Shown here: positions 53,967 to 64,000 of the stretch, in pieces | Numbering within the stretch: position 1 is the first letter of the stretch | Layout: the number at the start of each line of letters is the position of its first letter | Source: Gordius sp. MW1 | Taxonomy: Eukaryota > Nematomorpha > Gordioida > Gordea > Gordiidae | Length of the DNA: 64,000 nucleotides | Assembly: GCA_964036665.1 (NCBI GenBank) | Contig: OZ038531.1 | Span: forward strand, 4,705,168-4,769,167 | Reading direction: 5' to 3' | The notes under the pieces: model-generated | Seen by the model: only the letters and a program-made list of their open reading frames with translations | Told to the model about the DNA's origin: nothing | Databases searched by the model: none | Program-made: the position numbers and the translations under genes

Positions 53967-56524
53967 ACAAGAAAAAATTTGTTGATTTGGTAAAAATTAA
54001 AAAAATTCCTAAGAAAATTTTTATAAGCAAATGTTACAAAAATTTTGCCAATCCTCTAAATATTTTGAAGGATTTAAGAATTTTACAAAAATTAAGGTAA
54101 TAAGTTTTTGGTACACTTTTTACAATTGCTAGGCATGATAATATTTTAGCATGTAATGCCTGCACAATAAATGGAACAAGCATAACATTATATTTTGATT
54201 ATTTTCCACATAGCAAATTCAAAGTATTTTAGGTGCTTATAAAATATAAATTTAGGAAATCTATTTAAAAATGGATATCTATAATGTAAAATTTTACATG
54301 AAAAATTTATTTTCAACTTTACAATATTTGCACAAAAACACCATAATTCATGGAGATATAAAGCCCGATAATTTTCTTTACAACCACAACAACAAAAGGT
54401 AATAATTTATAATTAATGACCTAATTTTGAAGCTGGGTTTCTAAAATATAAATAAATTTTCTAATTTGTTGTCTGATAGCATAAACATGTATTCTTTTTG
54501 TCTGGACAAAATAATAATGAAATTTTTGTGTATTTAACATTCTAAAAGGGGGATAAGTTAGTGTAAAAAAATAAAATATAAATAATTTCTAGCCATTTTA
54601 ATTGTTAGCTGTCCCATTATTTCCATATATTTGAGCCTACATTTCTATAATGATTTTAATAAGAGAATGAAAAAGTGGAAATATGTTTCTTGATTAACTA
54701 TCAACTTTAATACCTTATGTTAGACTCAACATGCCATTAATATTTGGTAGTATGTACCCAACTTCAAATTTATTGTTGAATATCTAAAAAAATTACAATA
54801 TTACTATTCCAGGCTTAATTTTTTTTAGAAAACAAATATTTTGGGTTTATAAAACTCTGGTCCTTGTTAAAATATTAACCCTTTCACATTTTCGATAACT
54901 GGCAAAAAAATAAATATAGGCAGGCAAGGAGAGGCTTTTTGTTAAAATAGAAGGCAACATTCATCTTTCCATTAATAATTTTTTCAGGCTTTTTTTACCC
55001 AAACTAAATAAGGAATTTATGAATTGTGGAAGCAATAAAAAATAGAAAATTATTTAAGATTTAATATATTTGAAACCTGTATAGACATGTTTTTACAATA
55101 TATCATTTTGAACAAAAATAAATAATTTAATTCAAGTGGTTACATGTTAACTTTGAGCTTGAAATCTTTTTAAAAATATACTTGTTTGTCTCCTGATATA
55201 AGAAATGAATTATTTAACATCCTATGCCCATGTGTAATTTTTGTATACATTTTACATTAAATTAGATGTACATTTTTGTTGCCTTAAAAAATTAAAAATT
55301 CTTAATTTGGACTAGCCAGAAATGTAAACAAAATATTAAGATTGTCTGGACAGAAATAAAAATAAATTTGGTGTGTGCTGAGCTCTAATCAATTTTTATC
55401 AGTTTTCAACTTAACATTTTTTTTTGCTTTAAAAAAAACTGATTTTAAATTAAATTTTTTTGATGTTATGCTATCTAAGTTTCATAATATTTTCTGGTAT
55501 CTTTATGCATGAAATGTCAATACAAATTCTCATAGGAGATGAATAAAACTGTTCAATAAATGAGAGCACCGATTCATGAATCTGCTTAAACTTAAATTGC
55601 CTCAAATATGAACCCAGCTTATAATATATTATGAACATTTAGTAACCATACAGGAGGGGTCAAAAAAGTGGGTTTAAACATTTTAGGGGATACATGTTTA
55701 AATAACATACACATGTTTATGGGCATATATTATTTGAGAAAAAAACTTATTTTTCTTTTATGTGGCAATAATGCTAACATTGTAGGAAAAATGATAATTT
55801 TTTGACAGAAACTCATTTAATGAAAAACCTACTAAATAATAAAGATTGACTTATATGTATCTCTACTATATAGTTGTTTTGTAAATATATTTAACCAACA
55901 TTTTAATTTAGTAAAATTATTTTATTATAGATTCAAGTTGATAGATTTTGAAAAGTCCCAGGATACCAATAAAATCAATATGTAAAATAAAAAATTATTT
56001 AAAAATAAATTTATATGTTTAATCTCTGATTCTTAGTCATGTTTTAGCTGGGACACAAGGATACATAGCTCCAGAAATGTTGTTAGATCACAATAGTTTG
56101 TCACCAGGCTCAGATATATGGAGTGCTGGAGTTATTTTAGCAAGTTTTATGTCTGGTTGCTACCCATTTTTCAATGTTACAAATGATGGTAGCTGGAAAA
56201 TTTCATCAATAATGCAAATTGCCTCAATATTAGGAATATCTGAATTTATCAATTTAGCTCAAAATAGTAATTTATTAAATGTTACATTAATGGATTTATG
56301 TAGTGTCAATATCCATAATTACAAATGTAAAATTACAGCCAAAAAATTTATTTGAAACTTTTCTTGAGCTAAGAAATGATGCGGATGACAACAAAAAATT
56401 AGAAAGAAATGACATTGAAATGGGGTGTAGATTTTTAGAACAAATATTGCTATATGATCCTAACAAACGTATTGATGCCACTACGGCATTGGTTTCTAGC
56501 TTTCTTGTTGAAGAATGTACCTAA
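53967..56524 (+). CDS. CDC7-like protein kinase, N-terminal exon(s) unresolved
   Basis: CDC7 starts DNA replication by phosphorylating MCM. Exons read: (about 53967)-54096, 54133-54223, 54256-54398, 55931-55981, 56037-56304 and 56339-56524. Introns of 36, 32, 1532, 55 and 34 bp have consistent phases. Motifs: IFISK (lysine of subdomain II), LKDLRILQKLRHDNILACNA, the catalytic loop IIHGDIKPDNFLYN, KLIDFEKSQD in place of DFG, the APE region AGTQGYIAPEMLL, SDIWSAGVILASFMSGCYPF, and a C-lobe end LLYDPNKRIDATTAL. IKPDNFLYN and AGT-x-GY-x-APE point to CDC7. HRD is HGD, DFG is DFE, and the large CDC7 kinase insert before AGT is reduced to a few residues. The catalytic Asp pair is kept. The last donor (GTCAAT) is non-standard. 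It could also be a divergent relative. Confidence 0.75.
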
Positions 56525-56526
56525 AA

Positions 56527-56841
56527 TTAACCTCCATGCAAAGTGGATATAAATGTAATTGTATCATTTGGTTTAAGAATATAGTTTGATTCTCCCATTA
56601 GCTCCCAATCAACCTCATTGACTAAAACTAGAATTCCAGGCCTGATATTATCACCCTGAACAAACAATTCAGGTCGTTCATTTAATATGTTGTCTTTACA
56701 ATAAAGTATAAGTTTTTTAAGTGTCCAATCTTTATTATTTGTAATTGGCAAATCTATTTTAAGAGTCTTTTTATTGTCAAAAAGTAACTCGACTCCACCA
56801 CCAAACTGAATATTTATAGGGAATGTTTGTAAATCAGTCAT
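56527..56841 (-). CDS. URM1: ubiquitin-related modifier 1
   Basis: Sulfur carrier with a ubiquitin fold; its C-terminal thiocarboxylate feeds tRNA wobble-uridine thiolation and can be attached to proteins. A single exon gives 104 residues from the ATG at 56841 (human 101); the frame extends 11 codons further upstream, but the internal Met matches the family start. Seen: INIQFGGGVELLF near the N-terminus, RPELFVQGDNIRPGILVLVN in the middle, VDWELMGE, and the obligatory C-terminal FISTLHGG, ending in the free diglycine. It is tail to tail with the kinase gene: the two stop codons are 2 bp apart, so their 3' UTRs must overlap. Confidence 0.96.
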   Translation of the reverse strand: MTDLQTFPINIQFGGGVELLFDNKKTLKIDLPITNNKDWTLKKLILYCKDNILNERPELFVQGDNIRPGILVLVNEVDWELMGESNYILKPNDTITFISTLHGG

Positions 56842-58007
56842 TTTTCTTGTTATTAATTTCTTGAAAAGGATCACTCCATATTCTCATATCTAAATTATTA
56901 ATAGTTTATTTAAATTTAGTATACTTCCTGGCTGAACATTTTCAGCTTTTATGTCTTTTCTTGTAATTTGTTGATGTTTTTCTAATATAAGTTTAAGTAA
57001 TTCTAACAATACAATTACTGTAATCTTCTATATTGTTTAAGGGCTTGTAAAATATAAAATATAATGCAGCCGTAATCGCCGAAATTATAATTAAAGGTTG
57101 GACGTTTTTCGGCGGATTGAGTTTCATCCGTAACGATACTATTGGCCATATATTACATTTCAAATGCAATTGTCAAGAGGTCAAAACTTCCGTGCTAACA
57201 TGGAATCAAAATGCATTTGTAATATCGTTTAAATGTTAATTTTGATAAAGGTAAGGTATAGTGTGTAAAAAGTAGGAAAGATTTGGCCATATCTTGCACG
57301 TTGGGTCAAGATTTCAAGTAGACCTGGTCTGTCACCATAACAATGAGATTTTTTATACAGTTTACTTTTTTTGTCACTTTTTTTGGTTGTTCATTAATAA
57401 GTATGTAATGCATATTTACAAATCAAATAATTTAGAAAGCTTATACTCAATATGGCACAATTAATATATTTAGGTAAAAATTTGTTCTTGTCTCCTTAAG
57501 TACAATTACACTAAATTTAGTTTTTCTTAACTATCAACAGATCAAAATGATTCTGATTGAAAAAGATACAATGAAAGTGACAATAAATACAAATTGTATA
57601 GTTATCAAGATATGCACCTTATATTAAAATTCATTTGTAATTAAATATTTATTAAGCTGTAATAATTGTCTGTGCTCTGCTTTGTATTTATGCAATAATT
57701 GCGTTTTAATAATATCGTCTGCCTTGTATTATCATAGAAATCAAATAAATACATTTTTGCGATTGTACTAATATGTTAAATATAGTGGAATTATTCGTTA
57801 TCAATAAAAATATAAAACCAAAACGTCATTAGATTTTCTACTTTATATCAAATTCTCACTTGTTTTCAGTGATCCTTTTATCACAATTTTCTATAATCTA
57901 ATATATATAGAGTATTTGCTGATATTAAATTATATCTTAATAAGTACGAGGAAGGATTTGGAGGATAATGGTTTGTGTATTTATTTGATTTTCACTGATA
58001 AAAAAAA
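56842..58007. other. intergenic DNA upstream of URM1
   Basis: AT-rich. A GC-richer patch at 57066-57135 (CAGCCGTAATCGCCG, GGACGTTTTTCGGCGGATTG) is unexplained. No ORF. Confidence 0.45.
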
Positions 58008-58450
58008 TTAATGTCCGTTAGCAAAAAGTGTAGGGTTAGCGTCAGGTTGGAAACCGGCTGTAAAAACCGACTCTAAATCCCATTCAGTTGCATTTGACCA
58101 AAATGCAAAAAACAAATAACTGTCTACGAAAATGCATTTGTCGATTGAAATGTGTGCATCTAACCCTAACCTAAAACCCCGACCTAAAACACTAACCCTA
58201 ACGTTTTCGTCTCTGTAAACCCCTCTCAAGGAGCATTTTCGTGAAATATTCATAGACATTCATAGATATTTGGTCAGTTAAACTTTGGTCGAATGCACCG
58301 ATTCCAAATCCATGGTAGTTTCAAACAAAACTTTTTAACATAAAGCTAGGGCCTCCTCCACATACGACACGCCCTGTATATTCCGCTCGTGCATTATGAA
58401 AAATACACTAGGGTTACTGCCTGACTCACAACACGGGCTATTAGGAAATT
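58008..58450. repeat. RTE-type LINE 5' region, copy a
   Basis: Begins AATGTCCGTTAGCAAAAAGT and includes GGGTTAGCGTCAGG, CCGGCTGTAAAAACCGACTC and the CTAACCCTAACC stretch, and ends GGGCTATTAGGAAATTAAG. A shorter copy lies at 60190-60415. The minus-strand ORF across it is not considered real. Confidence 0.7.
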
Positions 58451-58635
58451 AAGTAATATATTAGATATTATCTTATTTCTAGGTGTCTCAAGTGGTAAGT
58501 TTTATTATTCTAATTTCGATCACATGTAACAAAAGAACATATATATTCCACAAGGTATATCGAACTTAAAAGTATTTATAATAAAACGTATATCATACAA
58601 ATACACAATCATTACAACTAGGGTTACTGCCTGCA

Positions 58636-60163
58636 TACAAAACTAATATATCAAATCAAAGACGAGTGTAACCTCTCATTACATGTATGGTATCTCGATG
58701 ATGCAACTTTGTCAGGCAGCCATGCAGAAATAACCAAAGCAATTAATATAATTAAAGACTTTTATACGTCCCTAAATCTAACACTTAATGATGCTAAATG
58801 TGAAGTTTTACAACCCCCTAACTTTGATCAAAATTCCATTTTTAATGCATATTCTATTGTGAATAAGAAAATCTATCAATGCTCGGCTCGCCTATAGGTG
58901 GATCTCCCTGTTTACAAGGCTTTTGAAACAAGAATTTAACCCTTTTGGCCTCAAAATTTATTCTTTTAAAACTACTACCAATACATCAAGCTTTTTTTAT
59001 GATAAAAAACTTTTTAAACATTTCCAAAATTCAGCACTTTTTTAGATCAGCTGCGCTTTTTTACATACAGACATTTTAAGAGGATATGAATCCACAATTA
59101 AAGATCTCCTTGAAAAAATTTTGAATTTACCTTTTGATAATACGAGCTGGCTGCAGGCCACCCTTCCAACCAAATTTGGGGGCTTAGGAATTAGGTCCCC
59201 ACTCACTACGTCCTTAAATCTGTGAAGGATCTTGTTTTTGAATTAACCTCTCAATCAAATGATTTTTTAACGGAATTGGCAGTGTCTTGGCATGAGAACG
59301 TCATACCAGGAACCAGCCTTCTAGAGTCGGCCAAACAACGAGATTGGGATGCCAGTATAGTATCTATCCGTCGCTTACCTACTTTCGAGTTGTGATACTG
59401 TGCAGCATTTTAATCTCAGGTCACTTACGGCCGACTCTGGTCACTAATGGCTTCAATGTATTCCTAGTAAACACTCAAAACTTATGCTTTCAAACCCAGA
59501 AGTTTCGTATGCAATAGCTCTCCGCCTAGGTATTAAAGTTACCATAGGATATCCCTGCAAAAATTGCAATAAGGAAATAGATGTCTGGTCGCTTTATCCG
59601 ACACCAAAAGATAAACCTTTTAATCCAATCGGCTTTAAAAAAGGCCGGCACTCCTTCCATCCTTGAACCATCCGATCCTTCTTTAGAAGGTAGAATGCGT
59701 CCCGATGGAGCTTCTATGATCCCCTGAGAGGATGGTAAGTTACTAGCATGGGACTTTACCTGCATAGATATCTTTGCGCTAACTAATAATAATTATAACC
59801 CACTTTCTCGTGCCGAAGATCGTAAAACATTCAAATACCGAGCCATTGCTCATTCTAAGATTTTTATTCCAATAGTAGCTTCCTGTTCGGCTACTTTTGG
59901 CAAAAAAGCATTAGCTTTTTTTAAATTGATAGGAAACAGATCCCTCAAAGCTAAATACTCACCCAGCTTTATTTTACGCCAAAAAATCGGCATTTTGATA
60001 GCTAAATATAATTACAAATCTTTATCTGACACATGGCCTGTGTTGGCTATTGACGAATGTGATGAATAATTTTTTTTTATTTATAATATTATTTTATGCT
60101 AGTTTATTGTATATTTCATGTATCAATTTTACCTAATAAAAGCATTTTAACAAAAAAAAAAAT
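58636..60163 (+). pseudogene. non-LTR retrotransposon, 5'-truncated, with poly(A) tail
   Basis: Starts inside the RT domain: VWYLDDATLSGSHAEITKAI with the YLDD active site. Broken frames follow (HENVIPGTSLLESAKQRDWD; ALRLGIKVTIGYPC), then a conserved C-terminal part: RMRPDGAS, AWDFTCIDIFA, IFIPIVASCSATFGKKALAF and LRQKIGILIAKYNYKSL. AATAAA at 60134 precedes an A-tail at 60152-60162. Several stops and shifts; inactive. A better-preserved 3' end of the same family is at 61.8-62.2 kb in reverse. Confidence 0.85.
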
Positions 60164-60189
60164 TTATTTGATTTTCCCTGATAAAAAAA

Positions 60190-60415
60190 ATTAATGTCCC
60201 TTAGCAAAAAGTGTAGGGTTAGCGTCAGGTCGGAAACCGGCTGTAAAAACCGACTCCAAATCCATGGTAGTTTTAAACAAAACTTTTTAACAGAAAGCTA
60301 GGGCCTCCTCCACATACGATACGACACGCCCTGCATATTCCGCTCGTGCAATATGAAAAATACACTAGAGTTACTGCCTGACTCACAACGAGGGCTATTA
60401 GGAAATTAAGTTGTA
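60190..60415. repeat. RTE-type LINE 5' region, copy b
   Basis: Matches copy a with an internal deletion (joins at AAATCCATGGTAG). It leads directly into the endonuclease fragment, which identifies the repeat as the upstream part of that LINE. Confidence 0.7.
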
Positions 60416-60481
60416 GAAAGAATGCGAATAACGTAGTGGGGTGTGGTTGTGTTGATAAGAAAGAGCATCGAGGTCGCACAA

Positions 60482-60608
60482 ATGGTGAAAAGAGGAAAGG
60501 TAAACATCGCTTGCCTACAAGAAACCAGGTGGAACGTAACCATAGCTCGGTAGTTAGGAGAAGGATATAAACCATTCTACAGTTGGTCACCAAATCGAGA
60601 AATCGGTA
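60482..60608 (+). pseudogene. LINE apurinic endonuclease N-terminal fragment
   Basis: MVKRGKVNIACLQETRWNV, then after an in-frame TAG, LGEGYKPFYSWSPNREIG. This is the start of an AP-endonuclease of the RTE type, with the conserved LQET metal-binding glutamate. Cut off at about 60608. Confidence 0.75.
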
Positions 60609-60860
60609 GACTTGTTAAATTGCTCGCGTGAGCAATGCTCACTATGTGCTTTGCTTGAGCACGCACACTGAGCTGTTTAATCTGCTAGTTAGCACAATGA
60701 GTGCTCGCTGTTCGGTGCACTAGGCAGAACAGTAGCATGTAAATGCTCGGGAGGCGAGTCGAAGCAGCAAAATCTGTTAAAGCATTGAGCAAATAGCCTG
60801 AGCAGTAAACTCGAGCAGATAGCAGCTTTAATTGCTATAGTTTAGTAACTTACAATATTT
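60609..60860. repeat. GC-richer repeat with TGCTCA / TGAGCA motifs
   Basis: Many copies of GAGCA and TGCTC in both directions (TTGCTCGCGTGAGCAATGCT, CCTGAGCAGTAAACTCGAGC). Probably the body of a small fold-back element; borders not resolved. Confidence 0.5.
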
Positions 60861-60949
60861 GCTCATAGTATATATATCATAAATAAATTAAAAACTTTGC
60901 CCCCTCCCTTTTTTGTCCCCCCCCCCCTTTTTTACCCTCTTTCTCACCC

Positions 60950-61685
60950 GGGTTTATGTAAGAGTTCGCTTGACAGGGTGTAATCAGCCCTAAAAGCTTC
61001 AGTTGTGATTTTGTCGGCATCGGGAGCTTTATGGAGTTTGAGGGGTTTTAGAACGTATTTTATTTCGTTAACGGACGGTGGTCTCACACTGATGCAAGGG
61101 GTGGTCGGTGTAGGTTGCTAATAAAGTCCTCAAATATGTCAGATAAGGGAATTGGAGAAGGGCGATTTAGAAGGGAACGAAAGTGGTTCTCCCAAGTCTC
61201 GGTTTGAGCCAAAGAATTATTAGAGCTATGTTTGTTTATTGAGTTCTAGTTATGTTTTCCGGTGATGTTCTGAGAATTTTGTAAAGGGTGCATGTATTGT
61301 TTGTGCGAGCAGCTGATTCTGCAAACTTTAATTTGCTTGATAAGTAGTAAGCCTTGTCATGGGGTCAAAAACTTTGTTAATATATTTTTGTGGTCATTGA
61401 CTAAGAGAGGGTCAAGATTGCTAAGTGATTTAGAGGCTGTTTGTAGTCAGGACTCAAGCTGAGAACTGTCTATGATTATATTTTCTCCAGTTGGGTATTT
61501 TTTAAGTTTTTTAGTCGAATGGAGAGAGGCGGGATTAATAAAGAGATCTGCTGAGATGACAAAATGATCTGTTTTTATGATAGGCTAAATGGTGCTGAAG
61601 TTCTTTATTATTTTGTGAGGTCTTAGTTGGCATATTATATGAACAATTTGGGTGCCACGGTGTTTTTCGTTTGTATGTGATTAGA
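60950..61685 (-). pseudogene. LINE reverse-transcriptase fragment, minus strand
   Basis: Minus-strand pieces read ETWENHFRSLLNRPSP and VLKPLKLHKAPDADKITTEA, the start of an RTE/BovB-like RT domain (family pattern LK-x-x-KAPGPDGI). Flanked by stops; dead. Confidence 0.65.
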
Positions 61686-62320
61686 TTTTTTTTTTTTTTT
61701 TTTTTTTTTTAAATAAAAAAGTTTATTTGTTAAAAATTCGCTGACAGTAATATAATATAAATACATGAAATATAAAAGCCAAAATGCGCCGAATAAAATA
61801 ATACACTATTCGGATATATCATCATCGAGGGGATCTTCCAAAATTGGCCAAGAATCCGCGAACGATTTAAAGTTGTACTTGGCTATAAGAATACCAAGTC
61901 TTTGTTTTAGTAAAAAGGGTACCGAATGTTTAGACGGGGGAGAACGTCTTCCAACCTCTTTAAAAAAAGCTAAGGCCTGTTTGCCAAAGGTGCCTGAACA
62001 CGAAGCAACCAATGGAATAAAAATATTTGAGGATAATAGGGCTTTGTATTTATTGGTTTTCCGCCCCTCTGCAACAGCTAAAGGATCATTGTTGCAGTTA
62101 GAGGGGGCAAATAGGTCAATACATGTGAAGTCCCATTTAAGGTGAAGACCATTGCTCCATGGGACTAAAGAAGATCCATCAGGACGCATACGTCCCTCCA
62201 AGGCGGGGTCCGATGGCTCCAAGATGGATGGGGTCGGAGAAGGTTGAGGTTATCTTTAATTTGTGTTTGTGGCAAAAAATTTTAAGCAGTTTGCCGTTAC
62301 GGTTAGTCGGGCCTAGAGCT
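61686..62320 (-). pseudogene. LINE 3' end with poly(A), minus strand
   Basis: A T-run at 61686-61710 is the tail. Upstream on the minus strand the frame from 62222 to 61806 is open for 138 codons: RMRPDGSSLVPWSNG, KWDFTCIDLFAPS, IFIPLVASCSGTFGKQALAF, FLLKQRLGILIAKYNFKSF. Same family as the copy at 58.6-60.2 kb but intact in this part, so it is probably younger. 5'-truncated near 62.3 kb. Confidence 0.85.
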
Positions 62321-62324
62321 GTTA

Positions 62325-62460
62325 AAAGTTCCTGTTAAAAAGGAACTTGTCAAGTTCCAGTTCCTTTGCTTAAAATGGAACTAGTTCCAGTTCCTAGTTC
62401 CTCATTTTAAAAAGGAACTAGTTCCAGTTCCTTTTGAAGTTCCTTTTTTTAATTTTTTTT
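62325..62460. repeat. GGAACTAGTTCC-type subterminal repeat
   Basis: Six or more copies of AGTTCC/GGAACT, several as the palindrome GGAACTAGTTCC. Likely the end of the hAT element whose transposase lies next to it. Confidence 0.75.
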
Positions 62461-62548
62461 TTAAATGTACAAACATCTTTTATTAATTCATAAACCCAAA
62501 TATTATATATTACAATTTATAATAATCATCAGGTAATAAATGTTTATT

Positions 62549-63080
62549 TTATTTTAACAAAATTTTAATTTCAAAGTTGTCATCTAAAAGACATGTTCGC
62601 TTGTCTCCAAATAAAATTTTGCTCAAGCTAAATAATCTTTCCACAGGGGCACTTGATGGTAATGGCCTATTATATTTAATAAATAGTTTTTTTAAATAAG
62701 GAAAATTGTCTAAAAGACTTAAATTTCGGTTATTAGAAAGCAAAAAACGTTCAATTGATTCATTCTTTTCATCATTTTTTAATTCAAAAAAATCCATTTC
62801 TGATAAAATAGGTCCAGCCTGTTGAGATTTAGGAACAAACAAATTGATATCCTCTAAAATATTTGCTTTTATGTTCGCAGCGCATTCTTTGCGAATCTAA
62901 TTCCAATCTGTTTTAAAAGCAGGATGGAGAATAGCCGCCAAAAGATTTTCTTTGCTAAAAAGATCCAAAAATCTATTAATTAGCTAGACTAGACGTTATA
63001 TTAATGCCTTGAGTAATAGCATCTTTTAATGGCTTACACCATTTCAAGGAGCCCATAGATTCAATTTTCATCAATATTTG
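62549..63080 (-). pseudogene. hAT transposase C-terminal part
   Basis: Minus strand: ESMGSLKWCKPLKDAITQGI, then LLAAILHPAFKTDW, then ECAANIKANILEDINLFVPK and, at the end, the dimerisation domain YNRPLPSSAPVERLFSLSKI with LFGDKRTCLLDDNFEIKILL. Frame breaks near 62900 and 62980. Cut on the right by the element at 63090. Confidence 0.85.
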
Positions 63081-63089
63081 AGTGATTGT

Positions 63090-64000
63090 TAGTGTTTCGA
63101 TCTCGTCTCGGTCTCGAGAACAAAATCTCGTCTCGTCTCGGGAGCGATTATGAAAATCTCGATCTCGTCTCGACGAGAATTCTCGGTCTCGACTTTTTAA
63201 AATAAAATATATATGAAATAAAAATTTCTCCAATTTTATTAAAAATATTAAATATATTTTAAAAAATCCTAATGGCATTTTATATTTTTTGAAAAGCTTT
63301 AATACACAAGCTTTTTAAAGATTTAGCGGGATACGACATCTCATTAACAATATTATCTATATAAATTAATTCATATATATAACATTTTCCATGGAAAGTG
63401 CAGACTAAAAAAATTCTAAATAAATTTAAAGTATAGAAAATTAAATTTTATTGTTCTAGCAAATTATATCATTTTTATCAAATTAATTGGGTTTGTTAAC
63501 TAAAATAGACATAGAAAATTATAAGTTCGCTTATAGTTGACTTAATTGCATAATTGAGCAAATAGAGATCCTTCTTTAAATCAAAGTGCACATATTTAAT
63601 TTTACGACAAAAATCATTATAGTCTATACTGTACAAGATAAATTACTATTTAATGGCAAAGTTAGTTAGATTGGAAGGTAATAATTAGAATACAAATGTT
63701 CGTGTATTTATTTTATATTGCACAATTATAAAAATTATAGTAAGTTTATGTGCACCTGCCCACCCAGCATATATGTGAAAAGTAATGCATATGACAAAAC
63801 TATGTATTCACATAATGTCTTATAAAGGTTCAAAAATTTGAGGTATACTATTAGTTGAAGAATAAAAACTTTTAGAAAACTCATAATTTAAGATTTAATT
63901 TACTACGGTGTCATTAAATACTTTATTGTACTTTTCAAATCGTTAGGCGGGTGCTCAAAAATTTCGAGCCACCTTAGCTTAACTTGTTTAATTATTCAAA
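63090..64000 (-). mobile_element. non-autonomous transposon with CGAGACGAGA arrays (copy 2, reversed, runs off window)
   Basis: Starts TAGTGTTTCGATCTCGTCTCGG and follows the reverse complement of 25360 downwards through the AAATTTCTCC and CTTTTTAAAGATTT blocks to 23.82 kb. It lacks the 600-bp insertion of copy 1, and a block of about 75 bp at 63624-63697 is inverted relative to copy 1. It is inserted in the hAT transposase remnant. Confidence 0.92.

Noticed and set aside
58008-58259. 83-codon minus-strand protein
   Set aside because: Lies in a LINE 5' repeat that recurs at 60.2 kb in a disrupted form.
1-64000. CRISPR arrays, bacterial operons, ribosome-binding sites, tRNA or rRNA genes
   Set aside because: None seen. 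The regularly spaced repeats are LTR or satellite arrays without spacers, and the gene structure is eukaryotic.

Overview
This is animal (metazoan) nuclear DNA. The genes are spliced and include typical animal cell-biology genes: ATG13, FBXO7, a classical tyrosine phosphatase, an AQP11/12-type aquaporin, a CDC7-type kinase, URM1 and V-ATPase subunit G. The background is very AT-rich. Introns fall into two classes: tiny ones of 32-70 bp (V-ATPase G, FBXO7, the kinase) and large ones that are often stuffed with transposons (ATG13, one in FBXO7, one in the kinase). The species cannot be named from the sequence. Tiny introns, intronless genes and tightly packed gene ends would suit a simplified or parasitic animal lineage, but that is only a guess.

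Layout. 1-3.6 kb: decayed Ty3/gypsy element (minus strand) with part of its LTR. 3.8-4.3 kb: V-ATPase subunit G, three exons. 5.6-6.4 kb: intronless aquaporin. 7.0-9.0 kb: hAT remnant and a palindromic MITE. 9.9-20.2 kb: ATG13 on the minus strand, six exons spread over 10 kb, with introns carrying a 1.5 kb palindromic element, a hAT-like element and MITEs. 21.6-28.0 kb: transposon-only block with several elements bounded by 8-bp target duplications, plus a tandem repeat array. 29.2-32.5 kb: FBXO7 on the minus strand, five exons. 32.6-39.2 kb: MITEs and a gypsy pol remnant. 40.1-41.3 kb: intronless tyrosine phosphatase. 41.8-50.5 kb: an old hAT element that has taken up two MITEs and a young complete gypsy element with LTRs that read the same base for base. 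52.1-53.3 kb: fold-back element with two nested MITEs. 54.0-56.5 kb: CDC7-like kinase, tail to tail with URM1 with only 2 bp between the stop codons. 58-64 kb: LINE fragments, a hAT transposase remnant and a second, inverted copy of the element at 23.3-25.4 kb.

The host genes are unrelated housekeeping and signalling genes with no operon-like arrangement. ATG13 (autophagy initiation), FBXO7 (SCF ubiquitin ligase and proteasome partner) and URM1 (tRNA thiolation and protein urmylation) all belong to protein or RNA quality-control pathways, but nothing shows that this proximity is functional. Most coding exons were found by reading spliced frames and checking that intron phases agree. The most unusual item is the young gypsy element. 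It has two in-frame interruptions that look like possible recoding sites, no recognisable capsid region, and an extra GC-rich ORF after pol whose zinc-knuckle spacing equals that of its short gag protein.
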